From positions 167,776-231,775 of the forward strand of contig NZ_BILX01000003.1 in assembly GCF_004000785.1 (NCBI RefSeq): 64,000 bases of DNA. Reading direction: 5' to 3'. Below, in pieces: positions 17,413-25,141 of this stretch (positions are counted from its first letter, which is position 1; every line of letters begins with the position of its first letter). The notes beneath the pieces are model-generated. The model did not search any database and had not been told where the DNA came from. It was given only the letters and a program-made list of their open reading frames with translations. The translations under genes were made by a program, and so were the position numbers. The DNA is from Paenibacillus ehimensis NBRC 15659. Its GTDB lineage: Bacteria; Bacillota; Bacilli; Paenibacillales; NBRC-103111.

Positions 17413-18621
17413 CTATTCCGCATGGATAAAATGTTTGCCGAAAAACGCGTAAAGCGCGCAGGCCATCACCAGGATTCCGGCAAAGACGAGGATGGTTTCC
17501 ACCCGCACCCAGTCCCCCAGCGGACCGAACAGAACCATCCCTAGCGGCAGGGCGCAGGAATTGGAGACCTGCACAAGACTGAACACTCTGCCGTGCATGT
17601 ACGGCTCCGCTTTTTCTTGCAATAATACCGTGATCGGCGCGTTGAATAAGGGCATGGTTATTCCAATGAAAAAGTTAAAGCATAAATACGCGGCAAACCC
17701 CGGAGCGGTACCCAGCCCAACCATCAGCAGGCCGTATAGCGCGCACGCCAGCATCGTGGTATGCATGCGGTTGCGGAAGCCTCCCCAAGCCGCCACCACA
17801 AGGCCGCCCGCTATGGCTCCGGCGCTGAAGGTCATCTCGCTGGCCGTCAGCCTCCACACCTCCTCTCCAAAGGAGCGGCTGACCATAAGCGGCGTTAAAA
17901 AAGCGGCAGGACTGATCAAGATCATCACGATAAACAGAAATAGGAGCAGCCGCCGGATAAAGGCATGAGTTTTCACGTAGTCCCATCCTTGGATCATGCC
18001 CTGCAAATTGGATTGGTACGTAGCGGCCGCGTTAGAATAAGCCGGTACCGAAAGGGTCAGCATGATGCTAATCCCGACGACTGCCGTAATGACGTCTATC
18101 CAAAACGTCGCTTCAAGCGAAGCGATCGAGAGAACCGCCCCGCTTGCCGCCGGGGAAAGAAACATCATCGCGGACGAAATGCTGCTGTTCACGCCATTCA
18201 CTTTCATAAGCTTAGCTTTGGGCACGAGCTGGGGAATCAGCGCATTGACAGCCGGTGTCTGGATTCCGGTTCCTGCCGAACGGATAAGCAGCAGCATAAA
18301 CAGCAGCCAGACAGGCTGGTGCCCCATCCAAAACAACACGGCCACGACCAGGGTCGCTGCCGCGATCATCCCGTCAGCCAGCATGATCATGCTCTTGCGG
18401 TGATAACGGTCGATCCATACTCCGGCAAACAGGGATATGGCGATTTGCGGCACAAATCCGCAGACTGTGGAAATCGTCATCATGAGTCCAGAAGACGTCG
18501 TCAGGGTAATATACCAAATGATGGCATATTGCACTAAGGACGAGCCGAATAAGGATATCGTTTGCGCGGCCAGGAACAAGACCGTCTTTCTTTTCCAGCC
18601 GTATTCATTTTCTTGATTCAA
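17413..18621 (-). CDS. MFS transporter, DHA3 (macrolide-efflux-like) type
   Basis: Twelve-helix exporter of about 402 aa of the DHA3 type: LFLAAQTISLFGSSLVQYAIIWYITL, AGVWIDRYHRKSMIMLAD and RSAGTGIQTPAVNALIPQLV are family features. I choose the TTG at 18621, nine bases after AGGAG. An in-frame ATG further upstream (MDREAEG, near 18729) has GAGG before it and would add a stretch that overlaps a terminator-like hairpin, so it is more likely a leader peptide region than part of the protein. Two such hairpins (18680-18719 and 18750-18777) precede the gene. Substrate unknown; antibiotic export would fit but is not shown. Confidence 0.83.
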   Translation of the reverse strand: MNQENEYGWKRKTVLFLAAQTISLFGSSLVQYAIIWYITLTTSSGLMMTISTVCGFVPQIAISLFAGVWIDRYHRKSMIMLADGMIAAATLVVAVLFWMGHQPVWLLFMLLLIRSAGTGIQTPAVNALIPQLVPKAKLMKVNGVNSSISSAMMFLSPAASGAVLSIASLEATFWIDVITAVVGISIMLTLSVPAYSNAAATYQSNLQGMIQGWDYVKTHAFIRRLLLFLFIVMILISPAAFLTPLMVSRSFGEEVWRLTASEMTFSAGAIAGGLVVAAWGGFRNRMHTTMLACALYGLLMVGLGTAPGFAAYLCFNFFIGITMPLFNAPITVLLQEKAEPYMHGRVFSLVQVSNSCALPLGMVLFGPLGDWVRVETILVFAGILVMACALYAFFGKHFIHAE

Positions 18622-18671
18622 TGTAATCCACTCCTCGATCTCACGGATAGGAAGTTTGTGCCGAAATAACG

Positions 18672-18719
18672 GCAAAAAAAAGCAGAGATATTGCGCCAAT
18701 CGGCACAAGCCCTCTGCTT
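18672..18719 (-). terminator. Terminator-like hairpin in the MFS leader
   Basis: Minus strand: AAGCAGAG ... CTCTGCTT followed by eight T, with an inner stem TTGTGCC/GGCGCAA. It ends about 50 bases before the MFS start codon, where a terminator would stop transcription before the gene; possible attenuator. Confidence 0.6.
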
Positions 18720-18742
18720 CACGGTCCATCCAAACCTCGTAT

Positions 18743-18777
18743 AACAAAAGGCTGTAGACGAAACATCGTCCACAGCC
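18743..18777 (-). terminator. Rho-independent terminator
   Basis: Minus strand: GGCTGTGGACGA-TGTT-TCGTCTACAGCC, then TTTTGTT; twelve-base stem with one mismatch. It may end the DMT/Crp operon from the right, or be the first of two tandem hairpins in the MFS leader. Confidence 0.7.
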
Positions 18778-19024
18778 CTTAATCATTTATCGTCCGACAG
18801 CGGCATAACCAAATAAGCGTGGGATTTCACGCCAAAAATTGGAAGGCTATCGGCCGATGAATAAAAAGCATGACGCTTTTCGATTAAGCTCCGGACAACG
18901 TTTCATCGATTTTTATCCATTTGTTCGGAGCAGCGTTTCGGATATAATTTTACTGTTTCCATGCGAATCATCTGGAATACACCCTTTCGTTTCGGAGCCA
19001 TTTTATAATGTAAGCCTGCCCTTG
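18778..19024. other. Intergenic stretch without recognisable gene
   Basis: No coding frame with a ribosome binding site is seen. A weak minus-strand promoter candidate, TTGGTT, 17 bases, TAAATG, lies near 18790-18820 and could drive the downstream MFS gene through the two hairpins. Confidence 0.35.
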
Positions 19025-19507
19025 TCAAGAAAAGCCCGCGGGTATCTTGGACGCTTCCCGCGCCCGCCCGCGCTTGCCGCCCAATTTAAACACAACGATA
19101 CCGCCGACGATGACAAGCACCCCGATCAGCTTGCTGAATGTAAAAGGAACCTTATCCAAACCCATCCACCCCAGAGAGTCCCACAATAAAGCAAACCCGA
19201 GCTGCGCCGTCAGCACGATCGAGACGGCATACGTAGGGCCAAGCAGCCTTATCCCCTGCACCAGACAGGTGACCACCCCTACGCCGATCAAGCCGCTAAA
19301 CCAGTACCAGAGCTGCATCGGATGCGGGGCGAATAGCTGCTTTCCCTCCACGATTAGACCGAGCGCCAGCGAAGCCAGAAAGCCCAGACCTAATACCAAT
19401 GTCGTCGTGGCCCATGAGCCTGCCCGTTCGTTCACCTTGCTGTTAAAAATATTTTGCAACCCGACCAGCGAGCCTGCGATAAGCGCCAGGGACAAACCTG
19501 CAATCAT
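19025..19507 (-). CDS. DMT-family transporter, YdcZ/DUF606 type (copy 1)
   Basis: Small membrane protein of 160 aa with five hydrophobic segments, of the DUF606 (YdcZ-like) branch of the drug/metabolite transporter superfamily: LSLALIAGSLVGLQNIFNSK, TTLVLGLGFLASL and TFSKLIGVLVIVGGIVVFKLGG. Half-size members of this family often occur as pairs that probably assemble together. Its partner is at 20262-20687, and the Crp/Fnr regulator lies between them, overlapping this start by four bases. Substrate unknown. Confidence 0.85.
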   Translation of the reverse strand: MIAGLSLALIAGSLVGLQNIFNSKVNERAGSWATTTLVLGLGFLASLALGLIVEGKQLFAPHPMQLWYWFSGLIGVGVVTCLVQGIRLLGPTYAVSIVLTAQLGFALLWDSLGWMGLDKVPFTFSKLIGVLVIVGGIVVFKLGGKRGRAREASKIPAGFS

Positions 19508-20232
19508 GACCGCGTCTCTCCTTTTCCCCGATGATTCTCATAAATATTATGGCCTGCCAACGCGCTTAGCCCATTCCTGTCTTTGACCACGATAATCCCT
19601 TTGTGACGCTCAACGAGACCTTGGATACAGAACTGCCGGATGACCCGGTTCAGGTGCCTGTAGCTGGTTCCTATGAAATTCGCCGCGTCCGACAGGCTGA
19701 CCGCGCTTCCCTGACCCTCCAACCGGGAATCGGATTCTTCGGACGTGACAGACAACAGATAGCTGGCCAACCGCACTTCCACCGGATGCATCAAATTGAA
19801 GCTGAGCGAATTGGATTTGACGTAAAACTTCTGCGTAATGATTTCCAGCAAAAACTGCAGCAGCGGCGCATGGTCTTTTCCGTAGTTGTGCAGCCAGCGG
19901 TAATGGACGCCAATCATACAGACCGACGTCACAGCCTCGACCGTATTGAGGATGGGCGTCCCGCGTACGTATTCGACATCCCCGATCACCTCAAGCGGCG
20001 TCTTGAAGGAGAGAACTAGCGTTTTGCCTTCCGATGAGGTCGTATAAATCTTTAATTTCCCGTGAACCAGCACGTACAGATACTCCGCAGCTTGTCCTTG
20101 GGTACAGATGAGATCCCCCGGCTCGAAGCCGTACAGCGACAAATGCGGCCGCAATGGCTCGTGAAATACGGATTCGAGCTGAAATGCGCGCAAATAATGC
20201 TTCAATTGCTCACGATCTTGAATTTCTTTCAT
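19504..20232 (-). CDS. Crp/Fnr-family transcriptional regulator
   Basis: Regulator of 242 aa: cyclic-nucleotide-binding-type beta roll (about 20-130, with FEPGDLICTQGQAAEYLYVLVHGKLKIY) and a C-terminal winged helix (AVSLSDAANFIGTSYRHLNRVIRQF). There is no cysteine cluster at the N terminus, so it is not a [4Fe-4S] Fnr; the ligand is unknown. The ATG follows GGTGGAGG. It is flanked in the same operon by two DUF606 transporters. A perfect palindrome upstream of the first transporter (20751-20762) lies at a distance that suits class II activation by such a protein, so autoregulation of the operon is plausible. Confidence 0.88.
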   Translation of the reverse strand: MKEIQDREQLKHYLRAFQLESVFHEPLRPHLSLYGFEPGDLICTQGQAAEYLYVLVHGKLKIYTTSSEGKTLVLSFKTPLEVIGDVEYVRGTPILNTVEAVTSVCMIGVHYRWLHNYGKDHAPLLQFLLEIITQKFYVKSNSLSFNLMHPVEVRLASYLLSVTSEESDSRLEGQGSAVSLSDAANFIGTSYRHLNRVIRQFCIQGLVERHKGIIVVKDRNGLSALAGHNIYENHRGKGETRS

Positions 20233-20261
20233 GCTCCGGCCTCCACCTCAACTTGCAGCGA

Positions 20262-20687
20262 TCAAAATTTTAGGATGACCACACCGGCGATCATCATGGC
20301 GATCCCGATGAACTGCGGCAGCCCCATCTTCTGCTTGGCCACGCCGAACCACCCTTTACAGTCAATGATGAAGGTCAGTCCCAGCTGTGCGATCAGCAGA
20401 ACGGCAATCGTCAGCGTGACGCCGATCTGATGAATCGCCGTGACGTTGCTGAAAATAACGACCGCGCCGAAAGCGCCGCCGGTCAAATACATCGGCTTTA
20501 CTTGCTTGAACCCCCGCCAACTTCCGTCGCGGACGAAGAGCAGAATCAGCAGCGCCGCGACGAATCCGGTGAACTGGGTAAGCGTTGCCGCTTGCCATGT
20601 GCCGATATCCTGACTAATCCGGGAGTTGGCTACTCCTTGCAGGGTAATAAAGCCCCCGCCTAAAAACGCAAATAAGCTCCCTCGCAT
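20262..20687 (-). CDS. DMT-family transporter, YdcZ/DUF606 type (copy 2)
   Basis: Membrane protein of 141 aa, homologous to copy 1: SLFAFLGGGFITLQGVANSRI at the N terminus, VFSNVTAIHQIGVTLTIAVLLIAQLGLTF in the middle and FIGIAMMIAGVVILKF at the end. The start is the ATG at 20687, directly after GGGGAGAGGGAAGAC; the longer frame to 20819 is polar and lacks a ribosome binding site. It is the first gene of the three-gene unit DMT, Crp, DMT. The two small proteins probably form one heteromeric transporter. Confidence 0.85.
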   Translation of the reverse strand: MRGSLFAFLGGGFITLQGVANSRISQDIGTWQAATLTQFTGFVAALLILLFVRDGSWRGFKQVKPMYLTGGAFGAVVIFSNVTAIHQIGVTLTIAVLLIAQLGLTFIIDCKGWFGVAKQKMGLPQFIGIAMMIAGVVILKF

Positions 20688-20750
20688 GTCTTCCCTCTCC
20701 CCAACTATACATTTTTCCATTATTAAATGATAGTTCGGAGGATTCGAAAA

Positions 20751-20762
20751 GGACATATGTCC
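20751..20762. promoter_or_regulatory. Candidate Crp/Fnr-type operator
   Basis: Perfect palindrome GGACATATGTCC. On the minus strand an AATAAT -10-like hexamer begins about 32 bases past the centre, putting the palindrome at roughly -42 to -45, the place of class II Crp-family activator sites. The adjacent Crp/Fnr gene is the natural candidate. Confidence 0.45.
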
Positions 20763-20806
20763 TGAATTCGGCATCTTGCCGCGGGACCGACGACCGGATA
20801 AGGCAA

Positions 20807-20833
20807 AAGAGACCTTCAAGGGGCTTGAAGGTC
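20807..20833 (-). terminator. Terminator after the DUF4303 gene
   Basis: GACCTTCAAG-CCC-CTTGAAGGTC, then TCTTTTG on the minus strand; a perfect ten-base stem about 35 bases past the stop. Confidence 0.75.
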
Positions 20834-20867
20834 TTAGTCTTATATTAAAAAAATATGGATTCCTGCG

Positions 20868-21449
20868 TCACATCTTTCCCTCTTCATTGCCCCAATTGAT
20901 AATTCTGAGCAGAACCGGGTCCTGATCATGAAACCCGTAACCTAAGAAAAACGGGGAGGCCATTTTCAGAACGGAAAAATGATTCTCCCGGATCAGCCGG
21001 TCAATGACTTTCCAGAAAACAATGGACAGATTACCTTCCAAATAATCCTGCTCTTCCGAGTATCCCTCAGGGTAAGCGTCACTGTCTGCAAATTCATGCC
21101 AGCCCTCAAAATCGACCTGCGTGTAGCCCTGATATTTAAAATCGCCGGTATTGTTGGTAAATGGCAGTACATTGGCGCCGGTCATGTAAGAATTCGCCAT
21201 TTGCCACTTCATGCCTGTCTCGATGGATTTAGCAGTAAAGTTAAGCGCCCACTCGGCAGAACGTTTCGCCTCCTTAACAGAGTTCTCTGTCGTGTCAAAG
21301 CATAGGAGCACGTAACCATAGTATGGTTCAGAATCAAAGGCGAAGTAACAGATTTCTTCGTTTGCATGCTCAACCGAAAACTGTTTTATAGCAGAAACAC
21401 TCTCATGGTAAAGCCTTTCCTCTACTTCTTTCCAGTCCGGTTCGTTCAT
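20868..21449 (-). CDS. DUF4303-type protein of unknown function
   Basis: Soluble acidic protein of 193 aa that resembles the DUF4303 family (N-terminal helices, then CYFAFDSEPYYGYVLLCFDT, a central WHEFADSD segment and a C-terminal SPFFLGYGFHDQDPVLLRIINW). No catalytic motif or signal peptide can be seen. The ATG follows AAGGAG by about eight bases. It is a single gene with its own terminator. Members of this family sometimes occur as immunity-type proteins near toxins, but no toxin gene is visible here, so I assign no function. Confidence 0.65.
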   Translation of the reverse strand: MNEPDWKEVEERLYHESVSAIKQFSVEHANEEICYFAFDSEPYYGYVLLCFDTTENSVKEAKRSAEWALNFTAKSIETGMKWQMANSYMTGANVLPFTNNTGDFKYQGYTQVDFEGWHEFADSDAYPEGYSEEQDYLEGNLSIVFWKVIDRLIRENHFSVLKMASPFFLGYGFHDQDPVLLRIINWGNEEGKM

Positions 21450-21563
21450 TGGGAATCCGACTCCTTTAAGGTTGTACGGGCATAGCCCCGATGTTGATGT
21501 AATTTTCCAAATTATTAATTTCGCGGTTAACGGCGAAATTCCTACGCCGCAGAGTTAAGCATA

Positions 21564-21612
21564 GAAAAAATCCCAACCTCTCAGGAAATAAGATCATGAG
21601 AGATTGGGATCG
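21564..21612 (-). terminator. Terminator after the GNAT gene
   Basis: Minus strand: ATCCCAATCTCTCA, 13-base loop, TGAGAGGTTGGGAT, then TTTTTTC, two bases past the GNAT stop codon. Confidence 0.8.
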
Positions 21613-21614
21613 CT

Positions 21615-22016
21615 TTACAGCGTTCTGCGCAAGCTGATGGATTGCGGGTAGGTGAACCCAAAGCCATATTCCTGATACAAGCCGACAGCCGGCACATCGG
21701 CCATCAGAAGAACATCGGCGCCTTTGGGGGCGTGGCGCTCCAAGTAATCCGTCAGCTCGTTCATTAGAAGCCGGGTTAATGGTTCGCGCTCGAGGGAAGG
21801 ATCGACAACGACATCGACGATTTGAAAAAAACACCCTCCATCGCCAATGATTCTTCCCATGCCGATAAGCTTCAAACTTTCGTCTCTTGCAACCACCGAG
21901 AAGATCGAATGCCGCAAGGCCGTCCGGGCTGCGGAAGCATCGGTTGCGCCCAGACCCGCGGTGCTCCTTAATTCGCAATACTCCTCTAAATCAGGCAGCT
22001 CATGTACAATATTCAT
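21615..22016 (-). CDS. GNAT-family acetyltransferase
   Basis: Acetyltransferase of 133 aa. Core features: IGMGRIIGDGGCFFQIVDVVVDP (beta 3-4) and PLTRLLMNELTDYLE replacing the usual Q/RxxGxG/A acetyl-CoA loop with a looser version, then VGLYQEYGFGFT near the C terminus. I start at the ATG at 22016, four bases after GGAGAG, rather than at 22034. Substrate unknown; closest general type is the small YitI/ElaA-like group of amine acetylating enzymes. It is followed at once by a strong terminator and is monocistronic. Confidence 0.8.
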   Translation of the reverse strand: MNIVHELPDLEEYCELRSTAGLGATDASAARTALRHSIFSVVARDESLKLIGMGRIIGDGGCFFQIVDVVVDPSLEREPLTRLLMNELTDYLERHAPKGADVLLMADVPAVGLYQEYGFGFTYPQSISLRRTL

Positions 22017-22170
22017 ACCGCTCTCCTTTTCCACTCATCGTAAAAATTCACCTTCATCATCCATTGTATAACATTCATGCAAGTGCGAAGGTAGGTTCTC
22101 ACCAACCTTTCAGATAGCGACATGTAGGACATATAGTTTATCTCATCACTTCAATCTTTTAATTCAAGGT

Positions 22171-22199
22171 TTGCTTAAGCGGGACGCTTCTGGTATAGT
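22171..22199 (+). promoter_or_regulatory. Promoter with dyad in the spacer, for the double-MerR gene
   Basis: -35 TTGCTT (22171), 17-base spacer, -10 TATAGT (22194) with an upstream TGG. The spacer contains AAGCG-GGA-CGCTT (22177-22189), where MerR proteins typically bind, so the gene is probably autoregulated. Confidence 0.6.
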
Positions 22200-22239
22200 A
22201 AAAATCTACCTTTGCTTCGTTCACGAAGGAGGACCGGAG

Positions 22240-22944
22240 ATGCGGTATTACAAGCCGATTGAGATTGCCAGAGAACTGCACATTAGTACGAGCGCTTTGC
22301 GGCATTACGAGTCTTGGGGCGTCGTTCCGGCCCCCGACCGCGCTCCGAACGGGTACCGCCTGTATACCAAGGTGCATTTGGCTTACTTTCGCTGCCTGCG
22401 CGCGATGTTTCCCGCCTTTGGCGTCGGGCTCACCTGCAAAGTGCTCCGCCTCGTGCAAAGCGGAGATGTGGACACCGCTTTCTGGCTCGTGAATAAAGAG
22501 CAGGCGAACCTGCATCACGAAAAGGCCGTTGCCGACCAGACGCTGGAGCTGCTGCAAAATCCGGAGCTCCCGCTCGCCGCGAATAAAAAGCCGAAAACCC
22601 ACATGAGCATTGGTGAAGCCGCCGCGTTCACAGGTGTGCAGGATTCGGCCATCCGGCATTGGGAAAAGGAAGGACTCATCTCGCCGGAGCGCGACCCCGA
22701 GAACGGCTACCGGATTTTCACGCCGATGCATGTACGGCAAATCCTGCTCATCCGCACACTGCGCAGAACTGTCTATTTTTTGGAGAATATGAAAGAAATC
22801 GTCCAGGCCGTGGAGCATCACAGCATCGAACAAGCGAAGAAGATCACGGAAAATGCGCTGGTCAGCATTCATCAGCGCAATCGCCAACAGTTTTATGGCG
22901 TGCATCAATTGGTCGAGCTTTGCAAAGAGCTTGGGCTGCAATAG
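22240..22944 (+). CDS. Regulator with two tandem MerR-type DNA-binding domains
   Basis: Protein of 234 aa with two separate MerR helix-turn-helix units. The first (residues about 1-70) begins YYKPIEIARELHISTSALRHYESWGVVP, and the second (about 125-190) reads SIGEAAAFTGVQDSAIRHWEKEGLISP and ENGYRIFTPMHVRQI. The C-terminal part is a dimerisation helix with no cysteine metal site. The ATG at 22240 follows GGAGG by seven bases; the longer frame from 22171 would translate the promoter. The layout resembles proteins annotated as TioE-like regulators. It converges on the P450 gene with only three bases between the stops. Target genes other than itself are unknown. Confidence 0.82.
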   Translation: MRYYKPIEIARELHISTSALRHYESWGVVPAPDRAPNGYRLYTKVHLAYFRCLRAMFPAFGVGLTCKVLRLVQSGDVDTAFWLVNKEQANLHHEKAVADQTLELLQNPELPLAANKKPKTHMSIGEAAAFTGVQDSAIRHWEKEGLISPERDPENGYRIFTPMHVRQILLIRTLRRTVYFLENMKEIVQAVEHHSIEQAKKITENALVSIHQRNRQQFYGVHQLVELCKELGLQ

Positions 22945-22947
22945 GAT

Positions 22948-24357
22948 CTACCAATCGACCAGTTGCCGGATGGTTCCCCGAACCGGCTCTCGTCCGAATT
23001 TGCCGTCTTGGGGAACGCTGCGCATCGGCATTCCGTTCACAGGACGCATGACCAGATTCGGGCTAATTACGGCGCGGGGAACAACGGAAAACCGGAAGCG
23101 GCGCAGGAGGATCGAAAGCACCACTTTCATCTCCTGCATGGCGAAGCCCCAGCCGATACACATGTGCGGCCCCGCGCTAAACGGCAGGTATTCGTACGGA
23201 GTTCGCCTCATCGTGCTCCAGCGCCCGGGTTCAAAACGATTCGGCTCTTCATAAAGCTCGGGCAGCCGGTGCGTGATGAATTGACTGAAGTAAACATTCG
23301 TGTTCGGCGGTATCGTAACGCCTCCCAGCTCACACGATGCCGTCGTCACCCGGGCTCCGATCTGCGCAGGCGGCATCAAGCGCAGGCTTTCCTTCACCAC
23401 GCCTTCGAGCAAAGGCAAACTATTCAGTTTTTCCAGAGCCGGCTCGCCCTCCCCCACTGCCCCATGCAGCTCCTCCAGCAGGTCGGACATCACGTCAGGA
23501 TGCTGGCTCAACAGAAAAATCGTCCAAGTCAGCGCATTGGCCGTCGTCTCATGTCCTGCGACAAACAAAGTAAACGTGTGTCCGACCAATTCTTCATCCG
23601 TAAGCCTCGCGCCGTCCTCATCGTGAGCGTGAACCAGAGAGGCAAGGACATCGGCCGCATCCGGCTCGGATCTTTTCCGCTTGATCATGGAACGAATGTG
23701 GACATTCAACCGTTCGGCAACACGCAAAGCCCGGCGATACGGCGAATAAGGCAGATTCACGGGTGCGAGAGTGACCCACAGTATCGACTTCGTCATTTGC
23801 GTGATCAACGTCCCCATCTCATCCAGTTCTTCTTCGTTCGCGACGCCAAACAGCGTCTTCAACGCAATCCGCTGCGTCAATTTCTTCATTTCTTGATTAA
23901 GCTCGATCTCGGCCCGCCCCTGCCACTCGTCCGTCAATCGCTCGGTCAGCCGAACCATTTCCGCGCCGTAGCGCATGACCCGTTCATGATGAAAGGCAGG
24001 CAGCATCAGACAGCGGTGCTGCTTGTGCTTTTCTCCGGACATGAGGGGAAGGTTATGATAAAACAGTTGCCCCAAGACGGTTTCCTTCGGCACCTTGACC
24101 AGTTCGGAGCTGATCTCGAAGAAATCCGGATTCGTAACGATTTGTTGGTTATGCTCGGGTCCGAAGGCAAAAACCACGGAAGGTTTATCGCCTTGGTTCA
24201 AGGCGACCAGGTTGCCATACGTATCGTACAACAGGCGCTGGTAAGCAAACGGGCTGCGGAAAAAGCGCAGCATATTCATTTTCCAGCCTGACACTGACCG
24301 CGGACCCGGTATGCCCGGCTTTGATCCGATCGGACCGGTACCGTTTGGGAGTCTCAT
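22948..24357 (-). CDS. Cytochrome P450
   Basis: Heme monooxygenase of 469 aa. The I-helix oxygen-binding motif AGHETTANALTW, the K-helix ExxR (KESLRLMPPA) and the heme loop FSAGPHMCIGWGFA with the axial cysteine are all intact. A hydrophobic N-terminal anchor is lacking, so the protein should be soluble. Length and the PYEYLPFSAGPHMCIG pattern resemble CYP102/CYP4-like fatty-acid or terpene hydroxylases, but no fused reductase is present and no ferredoxin gene is adjacent. The ATG follows GAGGTG by seven bases. It is divergent from a TetR gene, with a large dyad between them, which suggests that TetR represses it until a substrate-like ligand binds. Confidence 0.93.
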   Translation of the reverse strand: MRLPNGTGPIGSKPGIPGPRSVSGWKMNMLRFFRSPFAYQRLLYDTYGNLVALNQGDKPSVVFAFGPEHNQQIVTNPDFFEISSELVKVPKETVLGQLFYHNLPLMSGEKHKQHRCLMLPAFHHERVMRYGAEMVRLTERLTDEWQGRAEIELNQEMKKLTQRIALKTLFGVANEEELDEMGTLITQMTKSILWVTLAPVNLPYSPYRRALRVAERLNVHIRSMIKRKRSEPDAADVLASLVHAHDEDGARLTDEELVGHTFTLFVAGHETTANALTWTIFLLSQHPDVMSDLLEELHGAVGEGEPALEKLNSLPLLEGVVKESLRLMPPAQIGARVTTASCELGGVTIPPNTNVYFSQFITHRLPELYEEPNRFEPGRWSTMRRTPYEYLPFSAGPHMCIGWGFAMQEMKVVLSILLRRFRFSVVPRAVISPNLVMRPVNGMPMRSVPQDGKFGREPVRGTIRQLVDW

Positions 24358-24374
24358 CTTTGAGCACCTCTTTT

Positions 24375-24422
24375 TTTGTACATTATGAATAAATTTAATT
24401 CATATTATTCATAATATACAAA
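24375..24422. promoter_or_regulatory. Large dyad operator between P450 and TetR genes
   Basis: Arms of 17 bases, TTTGTACATTATGAATA (24375-24391) and TATTCATAATATACAAA (24406-24422), with one mismatch. An inner repeat TATGAAT/ATTCATA lies within. It sits just before the P450 start and upstream of the TetR promoter; a natural TetR binding region. Confidence 0.65.
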
Positions 24423-24460
24423 AAGAGGACCGGACTCAACCGTTTTTTTCCTTTCACAAA

Positions 24461-24489
24461 TTGATTCGCTACCCATCATTTAGTATAGT
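24461..24489 (+). promoter_or_regulatory. Promoter of the TetR gene
   Basis: -35 TTGATT (24461), 17-base spacer, -10 TATAGT (24484). The expected start is about 11 bases before the TetR ATG. Confidence 0.6.
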
Positions 24490-24506
24490 AATTGCGAGGT
24501 GAACAC

Positions 24507-25103
24507 ATGAACGGGTACCGGCTTCGTACGGAAAAGAAGAAAGAACAAATTCTCAAAACGACCTTCGATTTAATTTTCACTTACGAGCTCGATAAGCTGA
24601 GTATCGCCGATATCGCCAAAAAGGCCAACGTCTCTCCGGTCACCATCTATAATTATTTTGGCAGCCGGGATGAGCTCATACGAATGACATTCATCCATTA
24701 CATGGATAAGTCGCTGGAAAAATACGAAGACATCTTAGGAAGAACGATTCCGTTCCAGCAAAAAATGGATCTGATCCTGTGCGACCGCACGGAAATGGCC
24801 AACCAATTAAATGTGAACCTCATTCGGGCAACGGCCGGCGATCCGGCGATCCGCGAATACCTGGAACAATTCTACCAAAACAAATCCTTGCCTTTTTTCG
24901 AAAAATTGATTAATCAAGGAAAAAAGGAAGGCTACATTGACCCGGGGCTTTCAATGGAAGCCGCTCTGCTGTATATCCGGCTGTTCAAAGAGGCTTTGGC
25001 GCGCCCCGGATTTATGCAGCAAGCCAATCCCTCCATGCTTCAAGACTTGAACCGGCTTTTTTATTACGGCTTGATCGGGAGATCTCCGGAATCTCATGCT
25101 TAG
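24507..25103 (+). CDS. TetR/AcrR-family transcriptional regulator
   Basis: Repressor of 198 aa with an N-terminal TetR helix-turn-helix (ILKTTFDLIFTYELDKLSIADIAKKANVSPVTIYNYF in order, recognition helix VSPVTIYNYFGS). The C-terminal ligand domain follows the AcrR pattern, ending with a tetracycline-repressor-like helix. I take the ATG at 24507, which has GAGGTG five bases upstream, over the in-frame start at 24492. It is divergent from a P450 gene across a 17-base-arm dyad, so it probably represses both. The APH-like gene lies 38 bases downstream and may be co-transcribed. Confidence 0.9.
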   Translation: MNGYRLRTEKKKEQILKTTFDLIFTYELDKLSIADIAKKANVSPVTIYNYFGSRDELIRMTFIHYMDKSLEKYEDILGRTIPFQQKMDLILCDRTEMANQLNVNLIRATAGDPAIREYLEQFYQNKSLPFFEKLINQGKKEGYIDPGLSMEAALLYIRLFKEALARPGFMQQANPSMLQDLNRLFYYGLIGRSPESHA

Positions 25104-25141
25104 CATGAATATATTCGTCTCTACAAGAAAGGAGATCGGAT

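Noticed and set aside
18656..18719. Classical antiterminator in the MFS leader
   Set aside because: The complementary arm (18656-18664) is transcribed after the T-run of the terminator, so it cannot act as a normal antiterminator; only ribosome-mediated models remain possible.
18839..19189. Plus-strand frame of 116 codons
   Set aside because: Overlaps the DMT gene in antisense for half its length and has no recognisable domain.
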